From: Pollenia angustigena | Lineage: Eukaryota > Arthropoda > Insecta > Diptera > Polleniidae | DNA: 64,000 bases | Direction of reading: 5' to 3' | Assembly: GCA_930367215.1 (NCBI GenBank) | Contig: OV884058.1 | Span: 111,065,802-111,129,801, forward strand | Part shown: positions 22,515-32,819 of the stretch, one piece after another | Numbering within the stretch: the first letter of the stretch is position 1 | How the letters are laid out: each line of letters begins with the position of its first letter | The notes under the pieces: generated by a model | What the model saw: the letters and a program-made list of their open reading frames with translations, nothing else | The model's database searches: none | Told to the model about the DNA's origin: nothing | Position numbers and translations under genes: made by a program

Positions 22515-23150
22515 ATATATCTTTTTTTAAGTGGGCCCTTTTTTTGAACAAAAGAAAGCTAAGGTTTGTTCCTTTAAGAGCTGGTTGGTCGCTTAGCGGG
22601 ATGCGAGTGGGATATCTATCATAATAAATGTTTTGTAACTCAAGACAAGGGTTTTTAAATTATTCCCTATTTGTGTGTTAGTGTTTATAAAACAGTGATA
22701 ACCAGCGTTGCCACAAATAAGATTTTATCTTATTTTTCAAGATTTTTTGAACAAAATAAGATTTAAAGATTTTTTTTCTCAAATTAAGATTTTTTATTTT
22801 TAGATATAAAGATTTTTAACTTTTAGTTTGTACAACATACATAATTTTCTTTAACAGTTTTTTAAACAGTAAATTTTTAAAACAATGAGGTTTTATATCA
22901 GCTTGTTGTCTATTGCTTTTGCACACTTTTGTACTTTTGTACTAACATGCATCATTATATCTGGGCATACAAAACATTAAAAAAGCATCATAGAATCGCG
23001 GTTGCTCATTTTGGGAATATTGATACAAACATTATTTGTGAAAAGAAAAAATTTATAGTATATATTTAAAGATTAATTTAGTAGAGAACAAAAAAGTTCA
23101 TGTATCTAGTTACTATGTCTTAGTACCAACATTTAAAACTAATGGAACTA
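22515..23150. other. Noncoding stretch with a lone hAT-like end
   Basis: CAGCGTTGCCACAAATAAGA at 22703 looks like the left end of a hAT-type element, followed by degenerate AAGATTTTTT words to about 22820. No matching right end was found. The remainder holds nothing recognisable. Confidence 0.4.
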
Positions 23151-23152
23151 AA

Positions 23153-24477
23153 CCCTAGGATTACCGTCTTGGTCTGGCCAGACCAAATTTGTGTTTTCCT
23201 TGCAATATTTTTCGAATATAACAAAAAAACAGGGGCGTGAGTTCTATTAATGGTACGTGCTGAATCGAATGAAACTAATTTGGATTCGATTGAAGCAAAC
23301 TAGTGGGGTTAAATTTTATTTTTATATAAAAGTCTATGAAATTATCCTTTTGGCCAGACCGAATTTTTGTTTTCTTGCAATATTTTTCAAATAGGAACAA
23401 ATATCAAAAAAACAGAAACGTGAATTCTATAAATGATATGTTCTGAATTGAATGAATCAAGTTTGAATCAAATGTGTGGTAGATGCGAAAAAGCAATGTG
23501 CAAAATTAAGGACTACATATGGGTAATTCCAAAGTGTTGAACGTGACAGTCGTACGCATCAAATATGCAATAACATCTTAAACAACAAATATTTTTACGT
23601 TCTTTTAACCCTTAAATTAAAGCACTAAGAAAGCACTGTTATCTATGCTAAAGTTTATGGAGGGCGCTATTCTAGATCAAAGATAATGGCAAAAGAAGTA
23701 GCGGTTCGAACGTGAAAAAAACAGAAGTAGTTTTTTTGGCCATGTATAAAAAGGCGTAAATCAGCGAAACCTGACACAATTTTTTAGTCAAACTACTTTC
23801 AGAATTTTACGTAGCAATGTAACATTAAAATGTCTTGGTTTGATTCCAAAATCGTCTGTGTTTTCTTTTTTTAAGCCAAAATCTGGGTCGATACGTGACA
23901 TTTCGAACGTGAAATTTTTTCAGTAATAATTTAACTGAATAATGATTAAAATAAAATAAATATTTACCGTTAATCCGAATAACATATTTCTCTTTGAACC
24001 TTTCGTTAGATTACAGACCATGTAAGAAAATTTTTTTGGAATAATTTTTATCAAATATCACCTCTTTTAAGAAAGATAAATATCAAAGAAAACATACAAT
24101 AAAACATTCTCACAAATAAGAAATTACGTTTGCACATCTTTGCAGTCTGATTGTTCATCTAAGTGAACAAATTTATGGGTAAAGTTATAAAATAAGTAAA
24201 ATCTCGATATTTCTCTATAACAATATCGTAAAATAATCAGCTTTTAATAACTTTTAAATTTACGGTCACGGTGGACCTTTTGACGGAAATGCCCATATTT
24301 GATGACTTGCATGTAAAATAAAATAATAAAAATATATAATTAATTCGTATAATGTAGCAAATAACATAGGTTCAATAAAAAATATATTTATTAACTTTTT
24401 ATTTAATTGGGGTTTTTAGCTGTTCTAATTGTGGTCTGCCTAGACCAAGAGGAGTGGTAAAAAGTTACAGTTAAGGG
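23153..24477. mobile_element. piggyBac-like TIR element with nested insert
   Basis: Left end CCCTAGGATTACCGTCTTGG with palindrome GGTCTGGCCAGACC; right end GGTCTGCCTAGACCAAGAGG ... TTAAGGG. Flanks are TAAA and TTAT, each one change from TTAA, the piggyBac target. The CCCTAG start also fits piggyBac ends. Two diverged direct units occur at about 23176-23290 and 23350-23460. A separate 782-bp element is nested at 23517-24298. No transposase remains; the family call is tentative. Confidence 0.5.
23517..24298. mobile_element. ATATGGGTAATTCC element, copy 1
   Basis: Imperfect inverted ends ATATGGGTAATTCC...GAACGTGAC and GTCACGGTGGACC...GGAAATGCCCATAT. A second copy in the same orientation is at 49630-50385 and is highly similar throughout. 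An isolated end of the same kind (GGAATTACCCATAT) is at about 45215-45228. Noncoding; superfamily unknown to me. Confidence 0.75.
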
Positions 24478-24479
24478 TT

Positions 24480-25135
24480 ATGAAGCTTTTGGTTTGAAAA
24501 TACCACATTCCAAGTTTATGATAATTTGTAAACAAAGTATTTATACATAAGTGCTTGAGAATATCTGTTTAAACGTGTACCAACATTATTTTAATAAAAA
24601 TTCATTAGGAATATATTTAGCAAAATCCATAGTTTTCAGTGAGCTTTTTATAAATGCAGTTTTCTCAAAATGCCTTCGATATAAGTAGTAACGGTATCAA
24701 AAAATATAACATTAAATTGAGAACCCTCAAGATTTCATATGATCTATGAGCTTCATAGCTCCCAAACCAAAATTTGTTTGCCCAAAATTTATACTCATCT
24801 AAAAATTTAATTACTTTCGATGAAACTTCTTTATATAGATGGACTTTTTTACGTTCTTATTTATTAGAAATGAAGTGCATTTAAAATGTATTTTTTTGGA
24901 AAATATAACTAAAACACAATTTTAAACCTACAATTTAATTTTGTATAAATACCGCAATTACGTATTTTAATTTAAATATGTAGTTTCCATAATAAAAAGT
25001 AGTTTCTTTCAAAAATTAATAATTCTTACTTTTTTGCCTATGGAGTGGCTATAACTGTTATAAAACTTTAAAAAATAGTTTATACCGAGAAACACCCGCT
25101 TTATGTTTATGGCAGAGATAATTAAAACATTTTTT
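24480..25135. other. AT-rich noncoding stretch
   Basis: May include the lost 5' leader of the gypsy-like relic that follows, but no LTR, primer-binding site or gag start is recognisable. Confidence 0.4.
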
Positions 25136-25277
25136 ATGAAATAGAAAAATCATTGCTTCGGATTGAGTGGAAAAAGTGGCTGCGTTTTTTAATATTTATG
25201 CCGAAGAAATCACATCGATTGTACAGAAACGAAATAAATTACTTCATTTTAGAGGGCAGCAATTGCAAATTGTAGTA

Positions 25278-26205
25278 AAGGGTGGTTAAATTGTAAGGGC
25301 CGATGTTGAATGTGAACCACACCTAAACGCCAAGTTTTTTTCTGAATTTTATTTGACATTTCTCTATTTCAGACTTACTCAATTTGAACCATGGAGAGAT
25401 ACACAATCCAATAACGTGTTAAAGTTATCCAGACTTATTATGAAAATGGGCGTTCAAATCAAAATGCATATCGTGCACTTCGTGATTTAGTGATGAGGCA
25501 CATTTTCACCTCAGTGGATTCGTCAATAAGCATAATTACCGCATTTGGGCGAATGATAATCCAAAAGTGATTGACAAAAAACCAATGCACTCACAAAGAG
25601 TGGCTGTTTGGTGCGGTTTATGGGCTGGCGGCACCATCGGGCCATATTTTTTCCAAAATAAGGCCGGTCAGGCAGTTACTGTGAATGGTGTTCGCTATCG
25701 TGAGATGATAACGAACTTTTTATGGCCCGAATTGGAAGATATGGATGTGGACGATATGTGGTTTCAGCAGGACGGTGCCACTTGCCACACAGCTAACGAA
25801 ACAATGGCTCTTTTGCGCAACAAATTCAATAGCCGTGTTATCTCACGTAATGGCGATGTCAATTGGCCGCCAAGATCATGTGATTTGACACCGTCAGACC
25901 TTTTTTCTTTGGGGTTATTTGAAAGAAAAGGTGTACGTCGATAAGCCAGCAACAATTCAAGAGCTAAAGGATGAGATGATTCGGCACATTAAAGGCACAG
26001 AACCTCCATTATGCCTCAGGGTCATCGAAAATTTGGACCATCGGATGGAGGCCGCCGTGGTCGCGGTGCCCATTTGGCCGATATTTTGTTCCATACATAA
26101 TTGAGTAATACCAATATATCATAATAAAATAAAATTACAATAATTTCCTAAATAGTTTGTGTTTTATTCAAAATCAACATCGGCCCTTGAAATTTAACTA
26201 CCCTT
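25278..26205 (+). mobile_element. DD41D (rosa-like) mariner, copy 2, inside gag
   Basis: Inverted ends of about 34 bp: AAGGGTGGTTAAATTGTAAG GGCCGATGTTGA at the left and the near reverse complement ending TTTAACTACCCTT at 26205. TA lies on both sides (25276-25277, 26206-26207). 928 bp. It belongs to a different lineage from copies 1 and 3, since the ends and protein differ clearly. Confidence 0.93.
25391..26100 (+). pseudogene. DD41D mariner transposase, copy 2, internally deleted
   Basis: Starts at the ATG 25391 (MERYTIQ, stop codon at residue 8, then RVKVIQTYYENGRSNQNAYR). After RALRD the sequence jumps at about 25488 straight to SDEAHFHLSGFVNKHNYRIW, so most of the DNA-binding region is missing but the first catalytic Asp (SDEAHF) is kept, in a different frame. 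From 25567 the frame is long and well preserved: MHSQRVAVWCGLWAGGTIGP, VNGVRYREMI, DDMWFQQDGATCHTA (second Asp), NWPPRSCDLTPSD (third Asp, 41 residues later). An extra T in the run at 25900 shifts the frame; the C-terminus KEKVYVDKPATIQELKDEMI to LADILFH follows in another frame to TAA at 26098-26100. Dead, but among the best preserved reading frames in the window. Confidence 0.93.
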
Positions 26206-26561
26206 TATATGACAATGAGAAGAAAGATAATGTATATGATATATTAGTGAATAAGCTTAATGAATATTATACTCCAAAAAGAAATTCTGCAATCGAGAGA
26301 CACCTGTTTCGTAACATCAGCCGCTTGGAAGGTGAAAGTTTTAATAAATTTGTTATGCGGTTGTGTCAACAAATGCCTAAGTGCACTTTTGGTGTTACGA
26401 AGGCACCAAAATATAAAATTATTGATGTATGATGAAAATATTGTCGTTCCACAAAATCCTTAATAAAAACTTTATTTTTCATCCGATTCAAATTACGCTT
26501 AAAATGTTGGTAATTAAATAAACTATTTGCCTAAAAAATAAAACAGTCCAGATATTTACTA

Positions 26562-27485
26562 CACTGAAAGAATTTTCTTCGCAATACCAATGAATTTTGA
26601 CATTAATCCCATGAAAAATTGCATTAAAAAGGAACCTATGCAGCGCTTCGTTGGATCAATGAAACCTGTTGCATTAAAAGGATTTAATGAAACATTACAT
26701 TAGATCTATGAATATTATTCATTGGATGAATACTTTCAATAAAGCAAAAAAAAATTTTTTTTTATTTAATTTTTAATTTTTTTATTTTTTCTTATTTTAT
26801 TTTATTTTATATTTTATTTTTTTTTTTCTGTCTCTGGCGGGAATCGATCGCGCAACCTCGGTGCTGATAGACTTGTTCACAACCAGCTAGTCTACTGGGG
26901 CAATGTAGTTTTTGGATAAAAAAACTATGTTTTTTACTCAATTAAGAGCGTAAATATGAGATTAAATTGTATATAATAACAATAACAACGTTGATTGAAA
27001 GTGAATTTAAAGTTTTTGTTTCATTACTATAATGACATTTTTATTGTCATAATGAAAATTTAAATTTATGAAGGCGATTTTTGAAATATGTTGCTTTTAT
27101 AAAAAAATTTTTTGATTTCATAAATTTAATGGCATACAAATAACATTAGATGTATGAAATTATTAAATCTTACATTTTTTAATTAACAAATAAACATTTT
27201 TTTAAGGAAACTTTAATTTTGTATTAATTTATGAATTTAGTTATGTTTGTATATTGTTTTTTTATGTTCCCAATTAAAATTTTTTGTTTAACTTGGACAA
27301 ACTTAATTTTTCATATACCCAATGAAAATTTTTAACGTAATTACGAAATCCAATGAAGCGATTTTAACGAAATACTTCATTATAACTATGAAATTCCATT
27401 TAGACAATGAACATTTTCATTTACCCAAGGAAATTTTTTTTATGAAAATGATTCATTAAATATATGGAGAATGTTTCTTTCAGTG
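26562..27485. mobile_element. 924-bp TA-flanked TIR element with tRNA-like segment
   Basis: Ends CACTGAAAGAATTTTCTTCG and ...GAGAATGTTTCTTTCAGTG, with TA at 26560-26561 and 27486-27487. The interior contains repeated motifs around ATTCATT and AATGAA and a tRNA-like block (26830-26900). No ORF. It separates the gag relic from the protease relic. Confidence 0.85.
26830..26900 (-). other. tRNA-like A-box/B-box segment
   Basis: Minus strand reads TAGACTAGCTGG (A-box-like) and, 3' of it, GCGCGATCGATTCCCGC (B-box / T-arm-like, 4 of 5 stem pairs), then CAGAGAC. The acceptor stem does not pair and no convincing anticodon arm forms, so it is not a functional tRNA gene. It is a tRNA-derived or tRNA-resembling Pol III-type segment inside a DNA transposon. 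A related segment is at 29534-29596. Confidence 0.5.
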
Positions 27486-27799
27486 TATAACATAGAAAAA
27501 AAAACGAAATAAAAATGAAAAATTTTGAAAAAATCGTAAAAAAAATAGGCAAATTTTGAACTTTGAGGTGCCATAACTCAGCCATTTCTTATCAGTTAGT
27601 AGCATATCGACAGAAAAGGCATTCAATTACCTTTCCAACGATGTGCCGTTTATTTCGATCGGACTTTTCGGTTGGGCTCCACAAAGGTTTGAGTGGGACC
27701 ATACATCGAAAAACACAAAAGAACCGTTATCTAAAAAACGGTACTTAGGAAAAAAATTACAGCGGTTTTCGTGTTCAGGAGGTCCCAATTAACTTATCT

Positions 27800-28363
27800 A
27801 TGCATGTGGCGCTCTTGGTATTTTTTGGCTGTAAACCAGTGTTAACAACCACTCGCAATCGATGTTGCCTAAGCTTGTGGTTGACACGGTTGGTAAAATT
27901 GATTCACAAAGTGAGTGATGATGAAACCGAAGAAATTCTAAATTTCAGGATTGGATTTCTCGAGATACAAATAATTATAGATTCAGGATCTCGATTTAAT
28001 CTTATAAGTCAAGTAGATTGGCAGTTTTTGAAACGGAAAGATGCAATAATGTTTAATATTCGAAGGAAATCATTAAATCAATTTTGGGCGTTTCCTTCGG
28101 AAGAATTACTTAAAGTTATCGGCATTTTTGAAGCTCCGATTTCTATTAGAGAGAATATTAAAATAATTGCTACAACTTATGTTATTGAAAATGGCCGAAT
28201 GTCACTGCTAGGACGAGAAACGGCTGTAAATTTTTGTAGGAATGTTAGCCACTTAAAGAAGGGTCCTGCACCTGAACTACCGCTGCCATCACCGCAGTCA
28301 ACACAGTCATCACAGATAGATGAACAACCGAGTATAATGTTTTGGCTAGCAAGTAAGACCTAA
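27800..28363 (+). pseudogene. Gypsy-like retropepsin (protease) fragment
   Basis: The 187-codon frame has an unrelated-looking N-terminus. From about residue 36 (KVSDDETEEILNFRIGFLEI) it reads as a retroviral-type aspartic protease: IIIDSGSRFNLIS with the catalytic D-S-G at residues 61-63, then the second conserved block MSLLGRETA at about 134-142. The protease matures the Gag-Pol polyprotein of LTR retrotransposons. Codons after about residue 155 are a Ser/Pro/Gln-rich linker. No reverse transcriptase follows; downstream DNA is noncoding. With the gag relic upstream it likely belongs to one gypsy-type element cut up by later insertions. The apparent start Met is probably not the true boundary. 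Confidence 0.8.
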
Positions 28364-28364
28364 C

Positions 28365-29260
28365 AGTTTGTCTTAAAAACATTGGAGGGATGAGGCAAAC
28401 CTGTTCAAGAAAACAGGATGACAATCTATAAAACGGCTAGATGTTTGATAAATAATTTTACTCTTAGTAGGCTGTGAGGAAATGTCAACGGCAATGAAAA
28501 TATATATATAAAATGAAATTAAAAGAATAAAGAGTTTTGGTTTTTGAATAATACACTGAACCAACGTGTTTGAATAATTATTAAGATATCGGGTTGTTAC
28601 ACCACTATAACAATTTTTTTAATTACTTAACAAAGTGAATTAAACCATATATTCTTTAAATAATTTCCAAACTCTAAGGCGCAAATTTACAGTCATTAGT
28701 AATTATTAGTTAACTAAACTGATAACTATTGATTAACTAACATTTCATATTTACAGTATATTAGTTAACTAAAAATATTTATCAGGGGAAAAAATGGTAA
28801 CTCTATCAAAATACAAAAATCTCAATGTTGAAGTGCTTTGGCTTTATTATTTCTACTAGCCGATTTACTTTAGACCGAAATCTTGTAGATTGCAAAATAC
28901 TAGATTTCCAATATCAATTGCAAAGTTTGGCTTTAAAGAAGCGGTTTTACAAACTCGTATAGACTATAACCTCATTATACGGCCCCTTAACATTGTGACT
29001 TGTTTTACAATTTGATCAAGTTGTACAAACAATTGTCACGTTAGAGGTTTCGTTGTTATTAATCACTTGAAACTTAAATAACAACAAAAAAAATATTCAT
29101 AGCTTTGAGTATACTGCTTTAAGCGCTTTTATTTTGCGAAAACTTTCCGAGATTTTTTCGTATGCACAAAAGAACGGTTTGATCGCTCTATTTTATGCTC
29201 TGGAAAACAATCTCAAAATTAAAGTCTCATGTTGACAATACAAATCAATTCATAAAGTAA
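28365..29260. other. Noncoding stretch, possible LTR end
   Basis: A purine-rich run GGAGGGATGAGG at 28384-28395 and AATAAAGAG near 28528 followed by GGGTTGTTACA ending near 28602 would suit a polypurine tract, polyadenylation signal and LTR terminus. No partner LTR was found, so this is weak. The rest is AT-rich without features. Confidence 0.3.
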
Positions 29261-29442
29261 AGGCTCAGTTAGCCGGGAGTAACAGTAATGTTGCAAATTA
29301 GCTGCTGCATTTTGTTGTATGTAAAGCAATTAGAACGATTAGAGTTAGCAGTAAGATGTTACGTCTCAATCTGTAGGAAATAGATTGATCTTACTTTTTA
29401 ACGGTAAGGTTAAGTTACTCTTACTCCCGGCTAACTGAGCCT
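29261..29442. mobile_element. 182-bp PIF/Harbinger-like MITE
   Basis: Inverted ends AGGCTCAGTTAGCCGGGAGT (left) and its reverse complement at the right, about 27 of 28 positions matching. Flanked by TAA on both sides (29258-29260, 29443-29445); a 3-bp TWA duplication is typical of PIF/Harbinger elements. No ORF. Confidence 0.85.
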
Positions 29443-29533
29443 TAACACATGACACGTTTCAGAAAATGGAGTGTAATAAAAAATGATGAATGTATTGCAC
29501 GTCTTTTACAAATGTAAACGAAGCGGACCAGAG

Positions 29534-29596
29534 TCTCTGGCGGGAATCGAACCCGCACTGATTGATTATCTCATTACCAATGAGTCTATCGGGACA
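29534..29596 (-). other. tRNA-like segment
   Basis: Minus strand: CTCATTGGTAATGAG forms a D-arm-like hairpin, and GCGGGTTCGATTCCCGC a perfect T-arm with a canonical B box. Only about 13 bases lie between the arms, too few for an anticodon arm, and the acceptor does not pair. It shares GTCTCTGGCGGGAATCGA with 26830-26847. Best read as a tRNA-derived SINE head or decayed tRNA gene. Confidence 0.5.
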
Positions 29597-29599
29597 ACT

Positions 29600-30060
29600 T
29601 TAACAACAAAGTTTTGGCGTTTGTTTGGATTAATATTAATTAGAAAGTTAATTTTCTTGCAATTACAGACTATATTTCTTTTTTCTAAAATTCCTTTGCA
29701 CTTCGTTACTTTAAAAAAAAATTTAAAGCAAAGCTGCTCACTTGAACCTATAAACACAGATAGCAACGTTCTTACAAAAAGAGATTGTAAAAAGGCAATA
29801 TAATAAAAAAGAAAGCAAAGAAAGTATCTTAAACATAGCAACGCATATTTTTATAGTTGCTGAGTAAAGACAATGCAAAAGCAATGGATTTGTGAATAGC
29901 CAGCAAAATTGCACAATCGCGATGAAAGGTTAATGTCTTGGCTTAAAAATTGGCCGATCCCTAATATTTGGAGCGTGGCCAGAGCACCGTCCGATATGAT
30001 GTTAACCGGTAGGTAAAAAGCACATACAGACCCTAAGCACCACATGAGGGGATCACTTGA
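29600..30060. other. Noncoding stretch
   Basis: Open frames on both strands (up to 109 codons) have no recognisable similarity and look accidental. Confidence 0.4.
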
Positions 30061-30064
30061 TGTA

Positions 30065-30768
30065 CTGATAGAAAAATGCCCTAACATCAGAATTGTGATA
30101 TCAATGTTACTACAAACGGCATCAATGATGAAAAAAGTAACATCAACCCCATGACTTAAGTTTTCGTAAAATTTCGTCATTTTTTACGTGTCATCTTTTT
30201 TATGACTATAGTGACATCAATTCGATGCCACATTTTGTATATTATTAACATTATTTTCTTGATTACAATGTATTATAAAAAGCAAAAATTCCTATATTCC
30301 ATTTTTTTAAATTATTTAGTTAAATACATCAAATTTTTACAGTAGAAAGATAACGAAAACCATATGGGGCATGGTGCTGGTGTCTTATTATTGAGAGTTC
30401 TGCTGTAAACAAAGGTCGTAATTCAACAAATATATGTAACGGGTAAGTAAATAATAATATTCTCTCACTTTGACTTAAGCCAATTACAATGACTTTGACT
30501 TAATGGCGAACGGTTATTAAATTGATGCTAATGTGTCCTTTCTCCGATGTTACTGCGTCAACGCACTGAGGACAAGTTCGTCATTTCTGTGATGGCGATG
30601 TGTCATCCCATTGATGACATAATTTCTTTTTTACCCTGATAACACTTTGGCCAAGTGATGTTAAGGTTGGCATCACCATGATGAAAAGTGTCATGGGGTC
30701 AAAAACGAAGACACTTTTCATAGTACTGATTTCAAAATACATCAGCGTTATGACGCCTTTTCTATCAG
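30065..30768. mobile_element. 704-bp TIR element (CTGATAGAAAA ends)
   Basis: Left end CTGATAGAAAAATGCC after TA; right end GGCGT...TTTTCTATCAG. The right flank is TG instead of TA. The interior is rich in GATG/CATC words such as TGATGTTAC and GTCATCCCATTGATGACAT. Similar in style to the CACTGAAAG element at 26562. No ORF. Confidence 0.6.
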
Positions 30769-30769
30769 T

Positions 30770-31289
30770 GTGAGTGCTGTTCATACCCAATTTGCGCAGA
30801 GTAATATCAGTAATACCAGGTTAAGGTCGCAGGTTGAAGGCAAATGCTCCTGCATAATAAAGCTGCAAAGCTTTCAATGGCCTTACTGATTATTTAACTT
30901 TTAAAAATATCTTCAAAAACACATCTCCTAGATGTAATATTGGAACTTTCTTCAGACCTAATTCAAAAACCAATTCACAGAGCACGAAAAGTCTAATTAC
31001 CTCCTAAAAATAAAGCCCCATAATTTTACGATTCTTATGATATCAAATATTCAATTTACTTTCTTTTGAACAGTTTTTGTAGAGTGACAACACAACATTT
31101 CCTCAAGTTGGCCAAACACTAGTGATTTGTGCGTGTGCATTTTTAGCGTACCATTCCTCCACACACAAAGAACAAATCACAATAACCTAAAACGTCAAAA
31201 AGAAAACATAAATTGTGAATTGTGCACTTTTGGCACTTGATTTGTTTACATAACTAAAAAAATAAAAAAAAATTAAAAAAAAATATATA
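30770..31289. other. Noncoding stretch
   Basis: Nothing supported. A CACACAAA-type low-complexity patch lies near 31150. Confidence 0.4.
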
Positions 31290-31297
31290 AGAAAAAT

Positions 31298-32090
31298 CAG
31301 GGCTGCCAGGTACTTTTTCCTTGTCCCCAAAAAAAAAAAAAAATCCCCAAATTAAAAAACAAAACCTTAAAAAGTTTACATTTTCTTGTTGTTTTTTTTC
31401 TGATCTAATTTAAATTTTTTTTTTAAAAATAATAAGAAAAACTATAATAGGAAACCCCCAAAAATCCTTAATTAAAAATTTAATTAAAAAATTGTTTTAT
31501 TTTGTTTGTAGCGACTAGTTTCGGCATGTTTTTTATATTCTTTTTATGGGTCTAGTGAGGAATTACAAGCAGAACAATATGCTGTTTTTGAAGACGAATA
31601 ATCAAAATGCATATATCCGTTATATATTTAATACTTCGATGCATCATAAGTACTTACCAATAGCCCAGCATTCTTTTTCTCAAACTTTTTTATATTATCT
31701 TTCATATTTACTTATTTTTGGGGAAGATACATATATTTGCTTGAAAATTGTCTTTAAAAAATCAAAAATTGTATGTGTTGTCAACGGTTTTAGATTATTT
31801 TTTAATTCTTCTTTTTTAAAATACTCACTCCAGAATAATAACGTAAGTTTATTAAAGTAAGAGCGCGATGAAAGTTTTGCTACTTTTTTTTTTTGATATT
31901 TTACATACGAAACAAAGAAATATAAGAGTAAATAATAAAAAAGGGAAATGTATTAAAAATGTGTAAAATCCCCAAAAAAAAAATCTCCGAATTTTTTTTT
32001 AATCCCCAATCCCCAAATGACTTTCTTTGTCCTTTTTGTTCGCATCAAATCCTTTACTTTGGGGATAAATCCCCTAGGGTGGCAGCCCTT
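31298..32090. mobile_element. 793-bp hAT-type element
   Basis: Ends CAGGGCTGCCAGG and ...GGTGGCAGCCCTT are inverted (one end base changed), and the flanking octamers are identical: AGAAAAAT at 31290-31297 and 32091-32098. Subterminal CCCCAAA runs mirror each other. The single 104-codon frame inside (31546-31860) is AT-driven and unrecognised. Nonautonomous. Confidence 0.92.
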
Positions 32091-32099
32091 AGAAAAATA

Positions 32100-32815
32100 G
32101 AAAAAATTTTCGTATGCTAAGGAACTCTGCAATAAATACGATGGGATGTTTAGAGCTTTAGGATGTTGGGCCAGAAGCCCACTAATACATCGAACAAATC
32201 ACAAGAAATTTCAATTATGTTCTTGTGATTTGTGAGCGCACAGTTACATTAGCAAGAAACAAGACGTCGAGCTCGCACAAACTGCCATTTCTTCCACTTC
32301 ATCATTCGTCATTGGCCAAAAAAATTTTGCTTTTACTCCGGAGTCATTAAATGTAAACAGTCGATGTCAAACCAATACAAAAAGCGAAAAAAGCGTTGTA
32401 AACTAATTTTCGTTTTTTGTTCGACTGTTTTTGGTTTCGACTGCATACTTTTAAGCCCCTGGACTTTTTATTGGATTGTAAAGAAGACAGGTTCCGAACA
32501 AATCCTGGCCCTCTGTTCAACATTTCACGCTGAAATGCTGTCAAAACTCATATGAAAAAAACTATTGCGGAATTTCTATGAAATTATGTTGATAAAGTTG
32601 TACTTTGTCGATTTGCCAAACAGTTACAAAATGTTTCTGGCAACATTTTTTTACAACTGCGAAATAATAAATTTAGAAGCTGCACTTATTTCACGTGGAA
32701 TTTTAAGCATAGAAAAAACGTTTAAACTTAATATTAAGTAAGAAAGAAAAAACATTAATAACACAACCATTAATTTAATTTAAAAAATAGTTTTAAGTCA
32801 AATACATGTCGGTTT
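32100..32815. other. Noncoding stretch with small hairpin
   Basis: ACAAATCACAAGAA / TTCTTGTGATTTGT at about 32193-32232 is a 14-bp-arm hairpin. Frames open on both strands at 32347-32555 are unrecognised. Confidence 0.4.
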
Positions 32816-32819
32816 TGTT

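Larger units (their letters stand above)
25140..26465 (+). pseudogene. Gypsy-like gag gene, split by a mariner
   Basis: Upstream fragment (about 25165-25277): EWKKWLRF, a one-base frameshift in a T run, then YAEEITSIVQKRNKLLHFRG and QQLQIVV. Reading resumes at 26207 as YDNEKKDNVYDILVNKLNEY, YTPKRNSAIERHLFRNISR, LEGESFNKFVMRLCQQMPKC and KIID, then frameshifts and ends near 26463. This is the conserved order of the insect Gypsy-type gag capsid region (W..W...F, then KRN.LLH, then Y..PKRN...ER..FR...Q...E....F..RL). The insertion point is the TA duplicated by the DD41D element at 25278-26205, between the QIVV and YDN segments. The zinc knuckle expected after gag is not seen. Not functional. Confidence 0.8.

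Noticed and set aside
29534..29596. Functional tRNA gene
   Set aside because: D-arm and T-arm are good, but there is no anticodon arm and no acceptor pairing.
29483..30180. Overlapping 91-109-codon frames on both strands
   Set aside because: Unrecognised, AT-driven, and one overlaps the tRNA-like segment. Treated as chance.
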